Positions 58,655-64,000 of a stretch of DNA of 64,000 nt are shown piece after piece (positions within the stretch are counted from its first letter, which is position 1; each line of letters starts with the position of its first letter). The stretch comes from CAZWCX01 sp964632945 (GTDB lineage Bacteria > Planctomycetota > MHYJ01 > WSZJ01 > CAZWCX01), in the NCBI GenBank assembly GCA_964632945.1, contig CAZWCX010000002.1, forward strand, positions 90,664-154,663, read 5' to 3'. The notes under the pieces are model-generated. The model was not told where the DNA came from, did no database searches, and was given only the letters and a program-made list of their open reading frames with translations. A program made the translations under genes and the position numbers.

Positions 58655-61600
58655 TTACTTCTGCCCATCCGGGGCGGACAGGGGTCCATCGGGCTGCGGG
58701 GTCATTCGAACGCCGTAGGCGCGCAGTTTTCGGTACAGAGTGGATCGCGAGATTCCCAGTTCCCGGGCGGCGAGCGACTGGTTTCCCCCGCACGCCTCCA
58801 GCGTCTGCAGGATCAGCGACTTCCAGACATCGCCGACCGAGCCGCGAGGATATCGGCCGACGAGCTCCGCGTCCGGGGCAGCCGTGGTCCGTGCGCCCGG
58901 TGCGGCAGGGCGGGGGGCGGGGGGCCGGATCGGGTCTGCCGGAAGATGAGCGGCGCGAATTTCGGAAGTGCTGAAAGCAACCGCATGGCGAAGAGCGTTC
59001 TCCAGTTGTCGCACGTTCCCCGGCCAGGGACAGCCCACCAGGGCATCGATCGCCTCCGGGGTCAAGGTCCGGTCGCCCGCTCCGGTCTCGCGCAGGACCT
59101 TGTCGAGCAGGTGACGAGCCAGCCCGGGAATGTCCTCGGCGCGCTCGCGCAAGGACGGGAGTCTCACGCTGAACACCTTCAATCGATAGAAGAGATCCTC
59201 GCGGAATCGTCCCTCGCGGACTTCCTGTTCGAGGTCCCGATGCGTGGCCGCGAGGATGCGAACGTTGCATCGGACCGGTCGGGTGGCCCCCACGGGCAGG
59301 AACTCCCCTTCCTGGAGGACGCGCAGGAGCTTCCGCTGCAGGTCCTCCGGCATCTCGCCGACCTCGTCGAGGAGGAGCGTCCCGCCGTCCGCGGCCCGGA
59401 AGAGCCCGGGACGATCCTGATCGGCGCCGGTGAAGGATCCCTTCACGTGGCCGAACAGTTCGCTCTCCAGGAGTTCCCGGGACAGCGCGGCACAGTTCAC
59501 CGCCACCATGGGATGGTCGCGGCGATCGCCGTTGGCATGGATCGCCCGGGCGACCATCTCCTTCCCCGTCCCGGTCTCACCCAGGATCAGGACGGGATAG
59601 GGAAAGCGCACCACGTGATCGAGGACGGTGCGGACGGACCTCATCGCGGCGCCGTCGCCGATGAGGGCGTCGAATCGATAGCGGGCCTGGAGGTCCTTCA
59701 CCGCAGCGGCCAGGGCCTGTTCCACGCAGGTCAGCCGGTGGCTCTGCACCCGCGTGTTCCGGCCGGTGCGCAGGGCGCGCGCCAGCAGTTCGGCGAAGCG
59801 CCGGAGCAGGTCCTCGTCCTCTCCGGAGAAGGCCGTGGCGGACGAAGAGGAATCGAGGTAGATCGCCCCGAGCGGGCGACCTTCGCCCGGGATCGGCACC
59901 GCCAGAACCGAGCGCAGCCGGAGATCCCGGACGCTCTCGCGATCGGAGAAGCGCCCGTCCGAAGCCGCATCGGACACACGCAGCGACTCGCCGTCTCGCA
60001 ATACCTGCTCCACGACCCCGAAGGAGAGGCGGAACCGATCCGCGGCGAGTTGTTCGTGGTCGATCCCGAAGGCGGAGTGAAGCCGGATTCGGTCCGCCTC
60101 GCCGAGGAGCACCACAAAGCCTCGCTCGGCATCGGTCACCCTCACCACGGCCTGGAGGGTGGCGTCCAGCATCGTCTGGTCGTCCTGCTCCAGCGCCACC
60201 AGTTGGGAGAGCAGCGTCACGACGTCGGGGCCGTACCGGGCAGAGAGTCGGTCGTCCGCCGCCGAATCCTGACTTGCGTTGCGCGCCGTCTTGCCGTGGG
60301 CGGTAAATCGATGGCGACCGGTTCGCTTGGCCGTGTAGAGAGCCTGGTCCGCGCACAGGAACAGCGACTCCGCGTCGGACGCATCGTCGGGAAACGTCGC
60401 TCCGCCGACGCTGGCGCGAATCTCCATCCTTCCCCCCGCGTGCACGTACGGGGTCTGTTCGAATGCGGTCAGGATCCGCTGCCCGATCGCCGCCAGCGTC
60501 GCCGGTTCCGTCTGGGGAAGGAGCACCTCGAATTCGTCCCCCCCATAGCGGCCGAGCAGGGGACCGGAGACGCGCGCGCGGGCGGTGAAATCGGAGGCGC
60601 GCACGGTGGCGCGGAGGACTTCCGCGACGTGGCGGAGGAGGCGGCTGCCGCAGTCGTGTCCGTGGGTGTCGTTGACCTCCTTGAATCGGTCCAGATCGAT
60701 CAGCAGGAGGGAACAGTGACCCCCGCGGCGCTTCGTGCACTCCAGCGCATGGGCCAGTTGTTGTTCGAAGTACGCGTGGGTCGAGGCGGAAGTGAGCGGG
60801 TCCGTCACGCAACGGCGGACGAGGTCCGCCGTCTCCAAGGCGACCGCTGCATGGTCGGCCAGGATCTCCGCCAGGTCCTGCTCCGCCGCACCGAATTGGT
60901 TGGTGCGACTGCGCGAGTCCAGGAACACGGTACCCAGAACGCGGCGACCGTAGCGCAGGGGCACGCACAGGATCGAGCGCAACCCCTGTTCGTGGATGCT
61001 CGAATGGTCCTTCCAGGCCGCCGCGCTCATGGCATCCCCCAGCAGGACCGTGCGACCGGTGGTCAGGACTTCCCGCGCGATTCGCGTCGACCAGGAGAGG
61101 TCCGCCGCGGGCAGTCCCCGCTTCCCGGCAGCCCTCCGGACGGCAGGGGACTCGGCGTCGCCTCCGGCCAGGATCAGGAAGCCACTGTCGGCCCCGCTTG
61201 CCTCCACCAACGTGTCCACGATCAGGTCGAGCAGGATGTCCTGCCGGGTCTCGGAAGCCATGGCACGGATCACTCGGGACACCGCGCGCAAATCGCGGCC
61301 GGCCCCGGGGCGATCCGGAGCCGGCGGCTCGACCCTCGAGGCCGCGAGGGCCGACCAGCGCGCGCGATCCCGCCGGGCAAAGTAACCGACCTGAGCCTCC
61401 GCAGGCAGGACTGCCCGAATCCATCGGCGGATCTCCTCGGATGCGTCTCGATGTCGTCCCGCCTCTTCTCCCGCCGGGTCTGCTTCACTCGAGGCCAGCA
61501 AGGCGTGCAGCCGCCAACGCAGCTCGGGGGCGCACGGTTCACCCTCGTCGGACTCGAGTCGATGCAGGCAGGCCGCGGCCGTAACTCGCGCAGTTTCCGA

Positions 61601-62098
61601 GTCCCCACGCTCCCATTGCCGAAACGCGCGCTCCGTCGTCACCCATGCCGACCACCACGGTCCCGTCCCTTCCACGACGTCCCGAGCGCAGGCCTCCAAT
61701 AGGGCCTCGGCTGCCGTCCCGCCAGGATCCGCCAGGAGTTCGTAGCGGACCAGATCCAACCACCGTCGGTCCGACGCATCCCCCTCGGTCGACAAGATGT
61801 GGCCGGCCTTGTCGAAGGGAATGCGCGCCGATTGCGGGTCACCGTACCCCGCCATGACCCGGGCCAGCCACAAGTAGGCCCGGGCGAGGGACCTCCGATC
61901 CCTTCCGGCGGCGAAGTGATCGCGCAGACCGGCGGCCGCCGTCAGGGCCTCTTCGCCGTACCCCAACTCCCACGCGGCACGAATCCGATCCCAACCCGCC
62001 GTTTCTTCGTGCAGGCCCCCCGCGCCAGGGTCCTGCGGTCGAAGCCGACTCAACAGACCGGCAAAATCTCCCTGCCATAGCTCGTTGGAGTCCATCAC
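58655..62098 (-). CDS. Sigma54-dependent regulator with GAF, GGDEF, GAF, AAA+ and Fis domains
   Basis: An 1147-residue regulator. Residues 1-230 are a TPR-like helical input region. A GAF domain (about 275-430), a GGDEF domain (about 435-600, intact GRYGGDEF) and a second GAF domain (about 630-790) follow. The AAA+ domain (about 815-1050) has Walker A GETGTGKE, the sigma54-contacting loop as GSFTGA, and DEVGEMP. A Fis-type helix-turn-helix ends it (NQSLAARELGISRSTLYRKL). It would activate sigma54 promoters, perhaps also making cyclic di-GMP. AGGAG precedes tandem ATGs at 62098 and 62095. Confidence 0.9.
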   Translation of the reverse strand: MMDSNELWQGDFAGLLSRLRPQDPGAGGLHEETAGWDRIRAAWELGYGEEALTAAAGLRDHFAAGRDRRSLARAYLWLARVMAGYGDPQSARIPFDKAGHILSTEGDASDRRWLDLVRYELLADPGGTAAEALLEACARDVVEGTGPWWSAWVTTERAFRQWERGDSETARVTAAACLHRLESDEGEPCAPELRWRLHALLASSEADPAGEEAGRHRDASEEIRRWIRAVLPAEAQVGYFARRDRARWSALAASRVEPPAPDRPGAGRDLRAVSRVIRAMASETRQDILLDLIVDTLVEASGADSGFLILAGGDAESPAVRRAAGKRGLPAADLSWSTRIAREVLTTGRTVLLGDAMSAAAWKDHSSIHEQGLRSILCVPLRYGRRVLGTVFLDSRSRTNQFGAAEQDLAEILADHAAVALETADLVRRCVTDPLTSASTHAYFEQQLAHALECTKRRGGHCSLLLIDLDRFKEVNDTHGHDCGSRLLRHVAEVLRATVRASDFTARARVSGPLLGRYGGDEFEVLLPQTEPATLAAIGQRILTAFEQTPYVHAGGRMEIRASVGGATFPDDASDAESLFLCADQALYTAKRTGRHRFTAHGKTARNASQDSAADDRLSARYGPDVVTLLSQLVALEQDDQTMLDATLQAVVRVTDAERGFVVLLGEADRIRLHSAFGIDHEQLAADRFRLSFGVVEQVLRDGESLRVSDAASDGRFSDRESVRDLRLRSVLAVPIPGEGRPLGAIYLDSSSSATAFSGEDEDLLRRFAELLARALRTGRNTRVQSHRLTCVEQALAAAVKDLQARYRFDALIGDGAAMRSVRTVLDHVVRFPYPVLILGETGTGKEMVARAIHANGDRRDHPMVAVNCAALSRELLESELFGHVKGSFTGADQDRPGLFRAADGGTLLLDEVGEMPEDLQRKLLRVLQEGEFLPVGATRPVRCNVRILAATHRDLEQEVREGRFREDLFYRLKVFSVRLPSLRERAEDIPGLARHLLDKVLRETGAGDRTLTPEAIDALVGCPWPGNVRQLENALRHAVAFSTSEIRAAHLPADPIRPPAPRPAAPGARTTAAPDAELVGRYPRGSVGDVWKSLILQTLEACGGNQSLAARELGISRSTLYRKLRAYGVRMTPQPDGPLSAPDGQK

Positions 62099-62137
62099 TC
62101 TCCTGGCGCGAAGAAGTCCCCCGATTCTTCGGGTCGC

Positions 62138-62166
62138 ATCCTAGGGTTTTCCATCTCGTGTTGCAA
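62138..62166 (-). promoter_or_regulatory. Promoter of the sigma54-regulator/kinase operon
   Basis: TTGCAA (62161-62166), 17-base spacer, TAGGAT (62138-62143). Looks sigma70-type, not a GG-GC sigma54 promoter. Leader about 33 bases. Confidence 0.5.
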
Positions 62167-62412
62167 CCCTCGACTGTCGCATTCTGAGACACTTGGGTCA
62201 GGACGCTTCAGGTGAGTCACTGGGTGTCGGATGGGGACCCAGGTTCCGGGGAACCATGGCGCGCCAATTTCTTTCTGCACATGTGTTTGTGGACATTCTC
62301 CGGAGATTCGCGTGGAGCCGGGGCCGGGAACAAGGCTTGCTTATTCGTTGCGTGTGTCCGCGGGCGTCCGGTTGGGATCGGCGCCGGACACGGAACACCA
62401 GCCAAGGGAGAC

Positions 62413-62562
62413 ATGCAGATGATCGCCTTCCTCGCCCTCAGTGCGGTGGTCTTCGCCGGGTCGGTATCCGCGGTCATGAGCCGCATCGTTGACTTCTCCC
62501 CGGAGGTGGACGACGCGCTCGTGAGCGCGTGCCGCGACCTGTCCCGGGAGATGGGGAGCTAG
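62413..62562 (+). CDS. Hypothetical 49-residue peptide upstream of patatin gene
   Basis: A small reading frame with a good AAGGGAG ribosome site 3-9 bases before the ATG. Residues 3-22 are hydrophobic (MIAFLALSAVVFAGSVSAVM) and could insert in the membrane or act as a signal; the rest is an acidic amphipathic helix (EVDDALVSACRDLSREMGS). The next gene starts 39 bases later, so both may be one transcript. Family not recognised. Confidence 0.5.
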   Translation: MQMIAFLALSAVVFAGSVSAVMSRIVDFSPEVDDALVSACRDLSREMGS

Positions 62563-62601
62563 CGGTTGGCATACGGAACGGTGGACGCAGGGGAGATCGC
62601 C

Positions 62602-63612
62602 ATGGCTCGAGTCGGCATTGTCTCTTCCGGGGTCGCATCGATCCCAGCCCTCGCCGGAGGCCATCCCCAGGGTGTGGGGAGGGTCGCCGCCCACAAACCG
62701 ACCGAAATCCGGCTGTTTCGAGAGCCCCCGACGGTCATCGGCGTGGCCTGCGCGGGTGGGTTGCTGAGGTGTTTCTCGGTCCTGGGGGCCCTGCTGCGGC
62801 TGGAGGAGGCCGGGTTGCGTCCAGGCGTCATTACGGGATCGAGCTCGGGCGCATTGATCAGTGTGGTCGCGGCCCGCTGGGGGGCTCGAGAAGCCGTCAG
62901 GATTTCTCGCGACATGTGCGCGACGGGGAATCGCCTGTGGCGAAGCGTCTTCGGATTCGGAGACTGGAGGAGGCTGGGCTTTGGTCGCGCCCAGGGGTTG
63001 ATCAGCCTGCAACGCATGGGTCGATGGGTGGAGGGGATGACGGGGCTGCGTCGATTGGAACATCTGCCGATCCGGGTGGGGGTGTGCGTCACGGATGTGA
63101 TGGACTGGAAACCGCGAGTCTTCCACCGGGGACCCATCGGCCCGATGGTGGCGGCATCGTGCTCGCTGCGAGGTGCGCAGCCCATTCGACTGGAGGACGG
63201 CCGGGAGTACCTGGATGGAGGGTTGACGGCGAATCTGCCGGTACGCGCGTGCTACGACCTCGGCGCCCGGGTCGTCCTGGCGCTGGATGGGGTGGGGTCG
63301 GCGGAAGCGTGCGAGGGCTCGGACGACGGTGTGATGCCCGATGGATCGGTGAGTGGGAGGGGGCGGCTCCAACCGGACGCTCGGCCGGACCTGTGGCTGA
63401 GGATGGGGACGACCCACCACACCTTCGTCGACTTGCGTCGGTGGGAGGCGCTTCTGGAGTTCGGGTACGAGGCGGCGGCTCGCATCGTGCGTCCCCTGCA
63501 GCGCGCGCTGCGGGTTCATTGCGCCCAGACGAGTGGGGTGCCCAAGGGGAACGTCCCGGCGGGTCGCACGAGTGCGTTCATCGGCGCGGGACCGATTCGA
63601 CCGGTCCCCTGA
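62602..63612 (+). CDS. Patatin-like phospholipase
   Basis: A 336-residue alpha/beta serine acyl hydrolase of the patatin family, which uses a Ser-Asp dyad to cleave lipid acyl esters. Oxyanion region VACAGGLLRCFSVLG, nucleophile Ser81 in ITGSSSGAL, catalytic Asp205 in YLDGGLTANLPV. An N-terminal extension of about 40 residues precedes the domain. No signal peptide. The ATG at 62602 is preceded by GGGGAG; a TTG 12 codons earlier is less likely. Confidence 0.85.
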   Translation: MARVGIVSSGVASIPALAGGHPQGVGRVAAHKPTEIRLFREPPTVIGVACAGGLLRCFSVLGALLRLEEAGLRPGVITGSSSGALISVVAARWGAREAVRISRDMCATGNRLWRSVFGFGDWRRLGFGRAQGLISLQRMGRWVEGMTGLRRLEHLPIRVGVCVTDVMDWKPRVFHRGPIGPMVAASCSLRGAQPIRLEDGREYLDGGLTANLPVRACYDLGARVVLALDGVGSAEACEGSDDGVMPDGSVSGRGRLQPDARPDLWLRMGTTHHTFVDLRRWEALLEFGYEAAARIVRPLQRALRVHCAQTSGVPKGNVPAGRTSAFIGAGPIRPVP

Positions 63613-64000
63613 ACAGGATTCGAGTACCCAACCCGCGATCGATCCGTTCCCGGCCGTTTCGGATCCCTGGGTAGGGATCATTCCCCCAGTCTGGTTCTGG
63701 ACCGTAACGAAGAAGTCTCGCCGGTGCTCCGGCGGGGAGCCACGCTCGAGCCCCCTTCGGATCCGGGGTGGGCGCGGGAGAGGCGGATTCATGGCGTTGC
63801 GGGCGCGACGCCGGAAACCCGAGCTCGATTTCCCGACGCCCGGCGGTCGGGGGCGAGGACGGCGGCGCGGCGGTCCCGCTCCGGCCGGACTTCCAGGTCG
63901 GCCGGAGCCGGAGGGTGCGCGAACCGCGAAGCGGGTCGTGACCAACCGGGCTAGTGGGGCTTCAACCTTGATTTCCCAGGTTGGTCCGGTCGCTTTTCGC
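63613..64000. other. Right end of window without a recognised gene
   Basis: About 390 bases. A weak GATCCCT/AGGGATC hairpin (63662-63679) may terminate the patatin transcript. No credible reading frame, tRNA or repeat was found; a gene starting beyond the edge could extend in. Confidence 0.4.

Noticed and set aside
62341..63945. A 534-codon minus-strand frame
   Set aside because: Antisense to the patatin gene, whose Ser-Asp dyad is intact.
63724..63954. 76-codon plus-strand frame at the right end
   Set aside because: Composition is Arg/Gly/Ala shadow-like with no ribosome site or recognisable fold.

Overview
The window is high-GC bacterial chromosome (roughly 70% G+C, strongly G/C-ending codons, genes densely packed and often overlapping by 4 bases). 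Gene content fits a free-living, peptidoglycan-making Gram-negative-type bacterium: MurE carries the DNPR motif of diaminopimelate-adding enzymes. Very large Hanks-type Ser/Thr kinases with TPR tails, Sel1 and HEAT repeat proteins, a sigma54 regulator and a MoxR/vWA/beta-propeller operon would suit a Planctomycetota or neighbouring deep lineage (possibly metagenome-derived). That placement is inference; no rRNA is present to settle it.

Layout. 1-2.4 kb (minus): a secreted alpha/beta-hydrolase cut by the window edge, a broken reading frame, and cysteine dioxygenase. 2.5-6.2 kb (minus): an operon of aminotransferase, CoA-binding protein, type II NADH dehydrogenase and O-methyltransferase. 6.36-14.45 kb (plus): a five-gene operon with overlapping starts and stops, encoding a MoxR ATPase, a vWA-like/propeller protein and partner proteins; this is the most unusual system here. 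14.4-15.2 kb: family 5 uracil-DNA glycosylase. 15.5-16.26 kb: seven tRNAs (Phe, Ala, Tyr, His, Lys, Leu, Leu). 16.3-29.5 kb (minus): the division/cell-wall cluster mraZ-hyp-rsmH-ftsL-ftsI-murE-murF-mraY-ftsW-murG-murC-murB, without murD, ftsQ, ftsA or ftsZ.

30-32.4 kb (minus): an HU-like/receiver/RsbW-like ATPase fusion and an MshEN-domain protein. 32.5-39.2 kb (minus): thrS-infC-rpmI-rplT-pheS-pheT, in the same order as in E. coli, with infC apparently starting at AUC and a terminator/attenuator between rplT and pheS. 39.3-42.4 kb: a PqqB-like metallo-hydrolase, a small winged-helix protein and aspS. 42.8-54.5 kb (plus): a TPR/Sel1 protein, a zinc-ribbon Ser/Thr kinase with TPRs, rpmA, a ParB-N/HD-GYP fusion, a zinc-ribbon membrane protein and a HEAT/SEC-C protein. 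54.5-62.1 kb (minus): a GAF-GGDEF-GAF-sigma54-Fis regulator followed by a second kinase-TPR protein. 62.4-63.6 kb (plus): a 49-residue peptide and a patatin-like phospholipase.

Many genes have a readable sigma70-type promoter, usually TTGAC-like, a 16-18 base spacer and TAnnnT. I saw no CRISPR array, insertion sequence, prophage or rRNA.
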